DNA from: Bacteroidetes bacterium 4572_112
Lineage (GTDB): Bacteria; Bacteroidota; Bacteroidia; Bacteroidales; UBA1556
Direction of reading: 5' to 3'
Assembly (NCBI GenBank): GCA_002254285.1
Contig: NIUZ01000141.1
Location: 1-7,640, forward strand
DNA length: 7,640 nucleotides
The notes beneath the pieces are model-generated. The model was not told where the DNA came from, searched no databases, and was given only the letters and a program-made list of their open reading frames with translations. Below, one piece after another: positions 1 to 6,152 of the stretch. Position numbers and translations under genes: made by a program. Each line of letters opens with the position of its first letter. The first letter of the stretch is position 1.

Positions 1-1035
1 CGTGGTGGTCATCCTGTGGAAAAACGCATGATGAAGCAGTGGAGCCTTAGGGTTACTGCTTATGTTCAGCGCTTACTTGATGGATTAGACAAAGTAGATT
101 GGAGCGATGCTCTTAAGGAAATGCAGCGCAACTGGATTGGAAAATCTGTTGGTGCCACAGTGCATTTCAAGCTTGAAGAGCATGAGGAAACATTGGAAGT
201 TTTTACCACAAGACCCGATACTTTATTTGGCTCTACTTTTATGGTAATTGCTCCTGAGCATCCTTGGGTTGATAAACTTACTAAAGCTGAGCAAAAGACT
301 AATGTTGAGAGCTATGTAACCATTGCTAAGAATCGTACCGAGCGTCAAAGAATGACTGAGGTTAAAAAGATTAGTGGTGTTTTCACAGGCTCTTATGCTA
401 TACATCCATTCTCTGGTAAGCAAGTGGCAATTTGGATTGCTGATTATGTACTAATGGGCTATGGCACTGGAGCTATAATGGCTGTGCCTGCTCACGATAG
501 TCGCGATTATGCTTTTGCTAAGCATTTCGATATTCCTATAGTACAGGTGGTTTCTGGAGGTGATATTTCCGAAGAGTCTTACGATGCTAAGGATGGCGAA
601 ATGATGAATTCTGATTTCCTAAACGGAATGTCGGTAAAGCAAGCCATAGGTGAAGCTATAAAAAGAATAAAAAAGTTGGGAATAGGAGAGAAGAAGGTGA
701 ATTTCCGCCTTCGTGATGCTACTTTTTCACGACAAAGATATTGGGGAGAGCCTTTCCCTGTTTACTATAAGGAGGGAATGCCAAATATGCTTCCTCTTAA
801 GGATCTACCTTTGGAATTGCCAGCAGTGGATAAATATTTGCCTACCGAAAGTGGTGAGCCGCCTTTGGCCCGTGCCAAAAACTGGAAAACCAAAGATGGC
901 TATACTCTAGAGTATGATACTATGCCTGGTTTTGCTGGTAGTAGCGGATATTACCTTCGCTATATGGATCCTAATAACGATAGTCAATATTTGATTTATA
1001 TATCGGTGGTGCTGAGCATGCTACAGGTCACCTGA
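1..1035 (+). CDS. leuS: Leucyl-tRNA synthetase, middle part (5' end outside window; frame broken at 3' end)
   Basis: Class Ia aminoacyl-tRNA synthetase that charges tRNA-Leu with leucine in the cytoplasm. The frame is open from base 1 (reading RGGHPVEKRMM), so the gene enters from the left; the ATG at 28 and any GTG at 16 are internal, and the HIGH motif lies outside. Visible parts: the QWSLRVTAY segment; the CP1 editing domain with its threonine-rich TTRPDT (205-222) and GTGAIMAVPAHDSRDYAF (463-516), whose Asp (496-498) belongs to the hydrolytic editing pocket; return to the catalytic domain at FRLRDATFSRQRYWGEPFP; and the MPGFAGSSGYYLRYMDP segment. Family members read AGSSWYY there; this copy has Gly (946-948) for Trp. 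After NNDSQY (to 990) homology stops and the frame reads about 14 unrelated residues to TGA at 1033-1035, while LeuRS homology resumes in another frame at 993. Gene identity is very sure; whether the break is real is not. Confidence 0.93.
   Translation, partial: RGGHPVEKRMMKQWSLRVTAYVQRLLDGLDKVDWSDALKEMQRNWIGKSVGATVHFKLEEHEETLEVFTTRPDTLFGSTFMVIAPEHPWVDKLTKAEQKTNVESYVTIAKNRTERQRMTEVKKISGVFTGSYAIHPFSGKQVAIWIADYVLMGYGTGAIMAVPAHDSRDYAFAKHFDIPIVQVVSGGDISEESYDAKDGEMMNSDFLNGMSVKQAIGEAIKRIKKLGIGEKKVNFRLRDATFSRQRYWGEPFPVYYKEGMPNMLPLKDLPLELPAVDKYLPTESGEPPLARAKNWKTKDGYTLEYDTMPGFAGSSGYYLRYMDPNNDSQYLIYISVVLSMLQVT
984..1035 (+). other. Frame-break junction inside leuS (apparent small out-of-frame deletion)
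   Basis: Between NNDSQY in the first frame (ending 990) and DLYIGG in the second (starting 993) only two bases remain. LeuRS proteins normally have about 17-18 residues between the Pro of the MDP motif and the Asp before YIGG; here there are six residues plus two bases. The simplest reading is loss of about 34 bases (some number equal to 1 modulo 3), which both removes 11-12 residues and shifts the frame. A single-base indel cannot restore the missing residues. Seen directly: the two frames and the close homology on either side. Inferred: the deletion length. Confidence 0.75.
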
Positions 1036-2033
1036 TTTATAGCCGCTTTTGGAACAAATTCTTATTTGATTTGGGAATGGTTGTTAAAGAGGAGCCTTTT
1101 AAGAAATTGGTGAACCAAGGAATGATTCAGGGTCGCTCGAGTTTTGTTTATAGAGTGAAAGGCACAAATAAGTTTGTGAGCTTTGGCTTGCGCAAGCAGT
1201 ACGAAACTCAACGCATACATGTCGATATCAACTTTGTGAATAATGATGTATTGGATTTGGAGGCTTTTAAAACATGGCAGGCAGAATTTGCTGATGCTGA
1301 GTTTGAGCTCGAAGATGGAAAATATATCTGTGGTCATGAGGTGGAAAAAATGTCGAAGAGCCTTTATAATGTTCAAAATCCTGATGATTTAATAGAGAAA
1401 TACGGTGCTGATACTCTTCGTCTTTACGAAATGTTTTTGGGACCTATAGAGCAAGCAAAACCTTGGGATACTAAAGGTATTGAAGGCGTTTTCCGTTTCT
1501 TACGTAAGTTTTGGAACCTATCGCATGATGCTGATAATAATTTTAGCATTAGCGACGAAAAAGCAAATGCCGATGAGCTTAAAACTCTTCATAAAACCAT
1601 AAAGAAAATTGAGGACGATATTGAGCGTTTTAGTTTCAATACCGGAGTTAGTGCATTTATGATTTGTGTGAATGAGCTTGCAGAACAAAAGTGTAATAAG
1701 CGTGAAATTTTAGAGCCACTTTCAGTATTACTAGCACCTTATGCGCCACATATTGCTGAGGAAATATGGTCGCTGTTGGGGAATGCTAATAGTGTTACTG
1801 AAGCTACATTCCCAATTTTTGAAGAGAAATTTGTGAAAGAGAACAATTTCAAATACCCTGTGTCGTTTAATGGTAAGATGCGCTTTATGATAGAGTTGCC
1901 TATTGATATGTCGAAAGAGGATATTGAGAAGTCAGTTTTGGAATCTAAGGATGCACAGAAATGGATAGATGGCAAAACAATTCGTAAGGTAATTGTTGTA
2001 CCTAAGCGTATTGTGAATATTGTGGTTGGATAG
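993..2033 (+). CDS. leuS: Leucyl-tRNA synthetase, C-terminal part (frame-shifted continuation)
   Basis: Continuation of the same LeuRS gene in a different frame. Recognisable homology starts at 993 (DLYIGGAEHATGHLIYSRFWNKFLFDLG), 42 bp inside the first fragment; the frame is closed upstream by TAG at 981-983. The first start-like codon is TTG at 1071, but homology begins earlier, so this is not a natural start. It carries the second half of the catalytic core, the KMSKS signature (1347-1361) that stabilises the ATP transition state, NPDDLIEKYGADTLRLYEMFLGP, the helical anticodon-binding domain with LAPYAPHIAEEIW, and the C-terminal domain ending in KVIVVPKRIVNIVVG before TAG at 2031-2033. Relative to relatives, roughly a dozen residues between MDPNND and DLYIGG are missing at the junction. 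The MORN-protein gene follows after 25 bp on the same strand. A translation product from this fragment alone would lack HIGH and the editing domain and could not aminoacylate. Confidence 0.9.
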   Translation, partial: DLYIGGAEHATGHLIYSRFWNKFLFDLGMVVKEEPFKKLVNQGMIQGRSSFVYRVKGTNKFVSFGLRKQYETQRIHVDINFVNNDVLDLEAFKTWQAEFADAEFELEDGKYICGHEVEKMSKSLYNVQNPDDLIEKYGADTLRLYEMFLGPIEQAKPWDTKGIEGVFRFLRKFWNLSHDADNNFSISDEKANADELKTLHKTIKKIEDDIERFSFNTGVSAFMICVNELAEQKCNKREILEPLSVLLAPYAPHIAEEIWSLLGNANSVTEATFPIFEEKFVKENNFKYPVSFNGKMRFMIELPIDMSKEDIEKSVLESKDAQKWIDGKTIRKVIVVPKRIVNIVVG

Positions 2034-2058
2034 TAGATATTAATCTTAAAATATTGTC

Positions 2059-2829
2059 ATGAAAAAATTATTAGTATTAGTAATAGCAATTTTACTTGGT
2101 TTCGCAAGTCATGCACAGAACAGATTCGATTCCGATGGTGAGAAAACTGGGCATTGGGAGAAGAAGTATGATAATGGCAAAACGCGTTATCAAGGGCAGT
2201 TCGAAAAGGGTTACGAAATTGGTAAATTCACTTATTATTTTCCAAACGGAAATGTGAAAAGTATTATGACTTTTTCGGATAAAGGTGCTAAAGCTGAGGT
2301 TGTTAATTTTTTTAAAACAGGTAAAAAATTATCAACAGGTGCCTATTTTAATAAAAAGAAAGATGGTGTTTGGAATTTCTACAATATTGAAGAGAAATTG
2401 GTAAAGAAGGAGCGTTTCTCAAAAGGTAAGAAAGATGGAGTATGGGTAGTATATTATGCTGAAAGCAATACTGTTGCGTCAGAAATTTCGTGGAAAAATG
2501 GAATGAAGGATGGCGATTGGAAAGAGTATTTTGAGAATGGTCAGCTGAAACTAACGGCTACTTTTGTAAATGGTAAATTGGATGGTGATTACCGCTCTTA
2601 TTTCCTAAATAAAAAACTAGCTCGTAAGGGTAAATATGTTGCTGGTAAGCAAGATGGAACATGGATATCTTATGATGATAAGGGTGGATACAAAAGTATT
2701 TATGTGTTTTATATGGGTTATGTCGAGAAGGAAACTCGCTACGAAGATGGTAAGATGATATTGTCTATTGATAATAAAAATAATAAGGTAATAGATTATA
2801 GAAATAACGAAGATGGTGGAGAAGAATAA
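2059..2829 (+). CDS. Secreted MORN-repeat (YwqK-like) protein
   Basis: A 256-residue protein with a clear N-terminal signal peptide (MKK, hydrophobic LLVLVIAILLGFA, likely cut after SHA near residue 19), so it is exported to the periplasm or outer membrane surface. The mature part is built of about eight degenerate 20-24-residue units of the MORN_2 type, recognisable by G.W..Y...G and KDG.W motifs: GHWEKKYDNG (31-40), GKFTYYFPNG (55-64), KDGVWNFYN (101-109), KDGVWVVYY (125-133), KDGDWKEYFENG (150-161), LDGDYRSYF (174-182), QDGTWISYDDKG (198-209). The last units decay into an Asn-rich tail. Database entries for this family are often labelled toxin-antitoxin system YwqK family antitoxin; nothing here supports that, since the protein is secreted and no toxin gene is adjacent. 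Function unknown; a surface scaffold or binding role is plausible only. It sits 25 bp after leuS and its last 17 bp overlap the start of mnmA, so it is probably co-transcribed. ATG start chosen because it directly precedes the signal peptide. Confidence 0.9.
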   Translation: MKKLLVLVIAILLGFASHAQNRFDSDGEKTGHWEKKYDNGKTRYQGQFEKGYEIGKFTYYFPNGNVKSIMTFSDKGAKAEVVNFFKTGKKLSTGAYFNKKKDGVWNFYNIEEKLVKKERFSKGKKDGVWVVYYAESNTVASEISWKNGMKDGDWKEYFENGQLKLTATFVNGKLDGDYRSYFLNKKLARKGKYVAGKQDGTWISYDDKGGYKSIYVFYMGYVEKETRYEDGKMILSIDNKNNKVIDYRNNEDGGEE

Positions 2830-3910
2830 TAGAGTTTTGGTGGCAATGAGTGGTGGAATTGATAGTTCTATTGCTGCGCTATTGCTTGCTGATGAGGGTT
2901 ACGAACTTGTGGGAATGACCATGAAAACATGGGATTATTCTACCGCAGGAAGTTCATCTAAAGAAACGGGCTGTTGTAGCCTCGATTCCATAAATGATGC
3001 CCGTCAGCTTGCTGTACAAAAAGGCTTTCCTCATTATATAATTGATATCCGTAAGGATTTTGAAGAAAGTATTGTTAGCGATTTTGTATCAGAATATATG
3101 ATTGGTAGAACGCCAAATCCGTGTATTCTATGCAATACTTTTATGAAATGGGAAGCCCTGCTAAAACGTGCCGATGAGCTTAATTGCTACTATATTGCAA
3201 CTGGCCATTATGCCCAGATGAAAGAGCAAGATGGTAGATATTATGTTACCAAAGGAATTGATGGTGGCAAGGATCAAAGCTATGTGCTTTGGGGTGTTAG
3301 CCAGGAAAATATATCGCGCACATTATTTCCTTTGGGAAATTACCATAAGTCGGAAATTAAAGAACTTGCCATAAAGCATGGCTATGACAATCTTGCCAAA
3401 AAGAGCGAGAGTTACGAAATTTGCTTTATCCCTGATAATGATTATCGTGGTTTTCTGAAGAATAAAGTTGAAGGTCTTGAAGAGAGAGTAAAAGATGGTG
3501 AATTTGTGACCTCTGATGGCAAAGTTGTTGGTAAGCACCAAGGATTTCCATTTTATACCATTGGTCAGCGCAAAGGCTTGGTAGCAATGGGCAAGCCATA
3601 TTATGTAAATAATATTGATGCCAAAAATAATCGCGTGGTAATTGGTCCTATGGACGAGCTTTGGGGCGATAAAATGGTTGTGGGAAAAATCAACTGGCAG
3701 AAGTACGATAAAATTGAAGATGGTATGTTGGTAGATGTACAAATCCGCCACCACGATCCAGGAGCTCCTGCAAAATTATATAATGATGCCAATGGCTCTA
3801 TCAGAGTTGAATTTATTGAAAAAGTATCGGCAATTACCCCAGGACAATCAGCAGTTTTCTTCGAAGGTGATGATGTTATCGCGGGTGGATTTATTGCGGC
3901 TAAATTATAA
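2813..3910 (+). CDS. mnmA: tRNA-specific 2-thiouridylase MnmA
   Basis: Adenylates and thiolates C2 of the wobble uridine (s2U34) in tRNA-Lys, -Glu and -Gln, taking sulfur relayed from cysteine desulfurase. The 365-residue length is normal for the family. Motifs in order: PP-loop SGGIDSS (residues 13-19) for ATP; the CC-containing ETGCCSLDSINDAR (51-64) typical of Bacteroidota homologues; TPNPCILCN (100-108) with the first catalytic cysteine Cys104; ATGHYA (129-134); KDQSYVLW (153-160); SYEICFIPDNDYRGFL (200-215) with the second catalytic cysteine Cys204; IGQRKGL (250-256); and the C-terminal beta-barrel ending with TPGQSAVFFEGD (342-353). All key residues are present, so it should be active. 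The ATG at 2813 gives a start 12 residues before SGGIDSS, as expected; it lies inside the last codons of the MORN gene (17-bp overlap in another frame), suggesting translational coupling. Stop TAA at 3908-3910. Confidence 0.97.
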   Translation: MVEKNNRVLVAMSGGIDSSIAALLLADEGYELVGMTMKTWDYSTAGSSSKETGCCSLDSINDARQLAVQKGFPHYIIDIRKDFEESIVSDFVSEYMIGRTPNPCILCNTFMKWEALLKRADELNCYYIATGHYAQMKEQDGRYYVTKGIDGGKDQSYVLWGVSQENISRTLFPLGNYHKSEIKELAIKHGYDNLAKKSESYEICFIPDNDYRGFLKNKVEGLEERVKDGEFVTSDGKVVGKHQGFPFYTIGQRKGLVAMGKPYYVNNIDAKNNRVVIGPMDELWGDKMVVGKINWQKYDKIEDGMLVDVQIRHHDPGAPAKLYNDANGSIRVEFIEKVSAITPGQSAVFFEGDDVIAGGFIAAKL

Positions 3911-3918
3911 GTAATTAA

Positions 3919-3939
3919 TAGTGAATAGTGAAGGGTGAA
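3919..3939 (+). repeat. Three tandem 7-bp units (TAGTGAA type)
   Basis: Consecutive units TAGTGAA (3919-3925), TAGTGAA (3926-3932) and GGGTGAA (3933-3939) start 8 bp after the mnmA stop codon. The first two are identical and the third differs at two positions. Function unknown. Confidence 0.7.
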
Positions 3940-3967
3940 GTTTAAATTACTTCTCCTATCACCTTTT
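3934..3967 (+). terminator. Weak candidate terminator after mnmA
   Basis: GGTGA (3934-3938) can pair with TCACC (3959-3963), with a nested AGT/ACT helix (3939-3941 with 3949-3951) around a TTAAATT loop, followed by TTTT (3964-3967). The helix is interrupted by a 7-base bulge on one side, so stability is doubtful. Position 23 bp after the mnmA stop is right for a terminator, but this is only a possibility. Confidence 0.25.
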
Positions 3968-3990
3968 CCTCTATCCTAGTCCTTTTTCCT
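3967..3990. repeat. 24-bp direct repeat, copy 1
   Basis: The 24-bp string beginning TCCTCTATCC and ending TTTTTCCT occurs identically here and at 4163-4186, 196 bp apart. This copy is wholly intergenic; the second forms the end of the CPBP protease gene. Confidence 0.9.
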
Positions 3991-4000
3991 CCTTTGGATG

Positions 4001-4050
4001 GTAAAGAATTGTAAGGTTTGGTAAAGAGTTGTAAAGTATTGTAAACTCAA
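4001..4050 (+). repeat. Tandem array with exact 10-bp period (GTAAAGnnTT)
   Basis: Five consecutive 10-bp units each begin with GTAA: GTAAAGAATT, GTAAGGTTTG, GTAAAGAGTT, GTAAAGTATT and GTAAACTCAA. The first four follow the consensus GTAAAGnnTT closely; the fifth keeps only its first five bases. The period matches roughly one helical turn, placing each unit on the same DNA face. No inverted symmetry is seen within units. Function unknown; it lies in the convergent gap downstream of mnmA. Confidence 0.85.
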
Positions 4051-4070
4051 GCTCTGCAATCGTTAATCTC

Positions 4071-4082
4071 AATTCCTAATTC
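4071..4082. repeat. 12-bp direct repeat AATTCCTAATTC, copy 1
   Basis: AATTCCTAATTC occurs here and at 4138-4149; in both cases it is flanked by further CTCAATTCC-like sequence (4068 onward, 4148 onward), so the units look like scraps of a longer AATTCC-type simple repeat. Confidence 0.7.
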
Positions 4083-4137
4083 CCCAGCCTTCGGTACAAT
4101 TTTTTCCATTGCATTCCAAAAATCACTCAGTCTGACG

Positions 4138-4149
4138 AATTCCTAATTC
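4138..4149. repeat. 12-bp direct repeat AATTCCTAATTC, copy 2
   Basis: Second copy of the 12-bp string at 4071-4082. It is followed by TCAATTCCCC and then, from 4163, by the second copy of the 24-bp repeat. Confidence 0.7.
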
Positions 4150-4162
4150 TCAATTCCCCTCC

Positions 4163-4186
4163 TCCTCTATCCTAGTCCTTTTTCCT
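4163..4186. repeat. 24-bp direct repeat, copy 2, overlapping the end of the CPBP gene
   Basis: Identical to 3967-3990. Read on the minus strand it supplies the codons for the last residues EKGLG and the TAG stop (4167-4169) of the CPBP protease, so the present C-terminus of that protein comes from repeat sequence. Confidence 0.9.
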
Positions 4187-5084
4187 TTTTTTTAGTTTTC
4201 CTCAATAAATACATAAATCCTCCAACGGCCACTGCAGAAATAATCACTAATATAGTAGAATCTGAAGTGCCAACATCTTGTGGGTCAATATCCAATCCTT
4301 GAGAGTTTATTCTAAAATATACAAATACAGTAATTGCATTATTTACAAAATGGAGCAATATCGGTGCCCAAAGGCTAGCGGTCCAATAATATGTGTATCC
4401 CAGCGCCATTCCTAATAAGAAACGTGGAATAAATCCAAAAAACTGCATATGTATTGCGCTGAATATTACTGATGTAATGATAATATTTACGTGAATATTA
4501 GAGAATGCCTTTCCAAACCAATTCATAAGTACTCCTCTGAAAAATAGCTCTTCGCCAATGGCAGGCATTATTGCCATTATTGTAAGATTTATCAGTAGTG
4601 AAGTAATGGTAGTTCCTTGAAGAAATTTGGTAGTTATAAGGTCGTTTTTGTCTTGCATATCGCGCATCCATTCTTCTACACCTCGCAAACTTTCGCCTAA
4701 TGACATGGATTCGTTGGCCATAATTATCCATTGTAAAAATGGAATTGATGCCATAAAAATAGCCAACACCAATAGCAATTGCTTCATGCTAGGTTTATGC
4801 TCCAAACCGAAAAAATTAGGGTTGTCTTTGCGCATAATAAACCATAGTGCTAGTGGAGGTACTATAAACATCCCCAATTGATTAGCAAACTGAATAATCT
4901 TTAAAATATTGATATGAGTTGCGGTATCAGTCATTCCTGCCAATGCATTTTGAGTAGTGTCCATGCCCCAAATCATTGCCGAAATGCCAAATGCAACACC
5001 CGATAATATAATGGTTGCTAGCATTAATATTACTCCTACAAATACCAATTGCATATAGGTATTCTCTTTTATCTTGTCTATCAT
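4167..5084 (-). CDS. CPBP family intramembrane glutamic endopeptidase (CAAX/Abi type)
   Basis: A 305-residue multi-pass inner-membrane protein of the CPBP (CAAX protease and bacteriocin-processing, Abi) family. The catalytic motifs are complete: EELFFR (178-183, the EExxxR motif with Glu178/Glu179 and Arg183), FSAIH (208-212) with His212, and HFVNN (245-249) with His245 and Asn249. Hydrophobic segments lie around residues 12-40, 60-84, 102-122, 158-176, 197-211, 220-232, 236-255 and 277-294. The N-terminal part has the Bacteroidota form with a loop (about 123-157) before the protease core. Bacterial members are membrane proteases of mostly unknown substrate; some give bacteriocin immunity or process peptides, but no bacteriocin gene is nearby. 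It is a single-gene unit, divergent from dusB (75-bp spacer) and convergent with mnmA. The lysine-rich tail KTKKKEKGLG ends within a 24-bp repeat, suggesting its original end was altered. ATG start at 5082-5084 fits a short cytoplasmic lead before the first membrane helix. Confidence 0.92.
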   Translation of the reverse strand: MIDKIKENTYMQLVFVGVILMLATIILSGVAFGISAMIWGMDTTQNALAGMTDTATHINILKIIQFANQLGMFIVPPLALWFIMRKDNPNFFGLEHKPSMKQLLLVLAIFMASIPFLQWIIMANESMSLGESLRGVEEWMRDMQDKNDLITTKFLQGTTITSLLINLTIMAIMPAIGEELFFRGVLMNWFGKAFSNIHVNIIITSVIFSAIHMQFFGFIPRFLLGMALGYTYYWTASLWAPILLHFVNNAITVFVYFRINSQGLDIDPQDVGTSDSTILVIISAVAVGGFMYLLRKTKKKEKGLG

Positions 5085-5100
5085 AAAATGATTATTTTTG
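5074..5100 (+). promoter_or_regulatory. Candidate Bacteroidota promoter for dusB
   Basis: TATTTTTG (5093-5100) matches the -7 box TAnnTTTG of the Bacteroidota primary sigma factor, with TTG (5074-5076) 16 bp upstream as a possible -33 box; the usual spacing is slightly longer. It would start transcription near 5106, about 55 bp before the dusB start, and it overlaps the first codons of the divergent protease gene. Confidence 0.4.
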
Positions 5101-5127
5101 CGCTAGATTAAAGCCTAATAATAGGTG

Positions 5128-5155
5128 CAAATTTAATAGAATCAATAAAGCCAAA
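5128..5155 (-). promoter_or_regulatory. Candidate Bacteroidota promoter for the CPBP protease gene
   Basis: On the minus strand TAAATTTG (5135-5128) fits the TAnnTTTG -7 box, with TTTG (5155-5152) 16 bp upstream as a -33 box, a little tighter than usual. The predicted start near 5122 gives a leader of about 38 bases before the ATG at 5084. It lies back to back with the dusB promoter candidate. Confidence 0.42.
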
Positions 5156-5159
5156 TACA

Positions 5160-6149
5160 TTGAAAATACGAGATATAGATTTGGGCGAAATGCCGCTTTT
5201 TTTAGCTCCAATGGAGGATGTTACTGACCCATCGTTTCGGGCAGTTTGCAAACCCTTTGGTGTGGATATGATGTATACTGAGTTTATTAGTAGTGAGGGA
5301 CTTATCCGCGATGCACAGAAGAGCCTTCGTAAGCTTAAGTTTGAAGAAAGTGAGCGCCCTGTGGGTATTCAAATATTTGGTCATGCAGTGGATAGCATGG
5401 TGGAGGCTGCTAAGGTTTCTGCTCAGGCAAATCCTGATGTTATAGATATTAACTTCGGCTGTCCAGTGAAAAAAGTTGTTGGCAAAGGCGCTGGCGCTGC
5501 ACTGCTAAAGGATATTCCACAAATGCTTAAAATCACCGAAGCGGTGGTAAAGGCTGTGGATATACCTGTTACAGTAAAAACCCGCCTTGGCTGGAATGAT
5601 GATGATAAACCCATTGTGCAACTTGCTGAGCAATTGCAAGATGTGGGAGTAGAAGCTCTTACAATTCATGGGCGTACTCGTAATCAAATGTATAAAGGTG
5701 TAGCCGATTGGACATTGATAGGAGAGGCAAAGAATAACCCTCGCCTGCATATTCCTATTATTGGCAATGGCGATATTAGCTCTGCTGCCGTGGCGGTGGA
5801 TTATATGAACAGATATGGAGTTGACGGACTTATGGTTGGTAGAGCTACAATTGGCAATCCGTGGATTTTTAAGCAGATAAAACACCTTATTGCCACTGGT
5901 AATGAGCTTGAAGCTCCAAGTATGGATGAGCGAATAGAGGTTTGCAAGAATCATCTTCAGCTTTCATTAAAATGGAAAGGTGAGCAGTTATCTATCCGTG
6001 AGATGAGGAAGCATTATTCTAATTATTTCCGTGGCTACAGAAATATTAAGCCCTTTCGTTTGCGCCTTGTTACCTCAAATAGCGTGGAGGAGGTTCATCA
6101 AATTTTAGAGGAACTGGCTAACGCAAATCTTGAACTTTCAAATACCTAG
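5160..6149 (+). CDS. dusB: tRNA-dihydrouridine synthase (DusB/NifR3 type)
   Basis: FMN-dependent, NADPH-using enzyme that reduces uridines in the tRNA D-loop to dihydrouridine. A 329-residue TIM-barrel protein followed by a helical tRNA-binding domain. Motifs: LAPMEDVTDPSFR (15-27) at the FMN site; QIFGH (71-75); DINFGCPVKKVVGKGAGAALL (96-116) with catalytic Cys101; VTVKTRLGW (137-145) with FMN-contacting Lys140; LTIHGRTRNQMYKG (167-180) with His170; PIIGNGDI (199-206); DGLMVGRATIGNPWIF (222-237) for phosphate binding; MRKHYSNYFRGY (282-293) in the C-terminal domain. Everything needed for activity is present. The start is TTG at 5160: the resulting MKIRDIDLGEMPLFLAPMED aligns with family N-termini, whereas the next in-frame ATG (residue 11) would cut off the first strand. 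The lipoprotein gene follows after 3 bp, implying one operon. The DusB label follows the NifR3-like motif set; the exact uridine position modified is inference. Confidence 0.95.
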   Translation: MKIRDIDLGEMPLFLAPMEDVTDPSFRAVCKPFGVDMMYTEFISSEGLIRDAQKSLRKLKFEESERPVGIQIFGHAVDSMVEAAKVSAQANPDVIDINFGCPVKKVVGKGAGAALLKDIPQMLKITEAVVKAVDIPVTVKTRLGWNDDDKPIVQLAEQLQDVGVEALTIHGRTRNQMYKGVADWTLIGEAKNNPRLHIPIIGNGDISSAAVAVDYMNRYGVDGLMVGRATIGNPWIFKQIKHLIATGNELEAPSMDERIEVCKNHLQLSLKWKGEQLSIREMRKHYSNYFRGYRNIKPFRLRLVTSNSVEEVHQILEELANANLELSNT

Positions 6150-6152
6150 AAA

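Larger units (their letters stand above)
3911..4166. other. Non-coding, repeat-rich gap between convergent genes
   Basis: A 256-bp gap between the ends of mnmA and the CPBP protease gene. No plausible coding sequence was seen on either strand. It is filled with short repeats: three 7-bp units (3919-3939), five 10-bp units (4001-4050), a 12-bp direct repeat (4071-4082 and 4138-4149) and a 24-bp direct repeat (3967-3990 and 4163-4186). The remaining unique stretch (about 4083-4137) shows nothing I recognise. Such A/T- and TTCC-rich debris is common between convergent genes in Bacteroidota. Confidence 0.75.

Noticed and set aside
984..1035. Programmed frameshift or translational bypass in leuS
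   Set aside because: Recoding could rejoin the frames but cannot restore the conserved residues that are missing; no slippery heptamer or takeoff/landing codon pair is seen.
1062..1376. 104-residue open frame on the minus strand
   Set aside because: Lies wholly antisense to the well-supported C-terminal half of leuS; composition reflects the reverse complement of that gene and no domain is recognisable.
2059..2829. Toxin-antitoxin system (YwqK-type antitoxin label)
   Set aside because: The protein has a signal peptide and MORN repeats, and neither neighbour is a toxin; the database label alone is not evidence.
3323..3754. 143-residue open frame on the minus strand
   Set aside because: Antisense to the middle of mnmA, with no start context or recognisable motif.
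3911..4186. CRISPR array or attachment site from the direct repeats
   Set aside because: Repeats are short, of different families, unevenly spaced, with no constant repeat-spacer pattern, and there is no cas or integrase gene.
4167..5084. Phage-defence (abortive infection) or bacteriocin-immunity locus because of the Abi/CPBP family
   Set aside because: No restriction, toxin, bacteriocin or other defence gene is present nearby; the gene sits alone among housekeeping genes.
5505..5954. 149-residue open frame on the minus strand
   Set aside because: Antisense to dusB within its conserved core; treated as a shadow frame.
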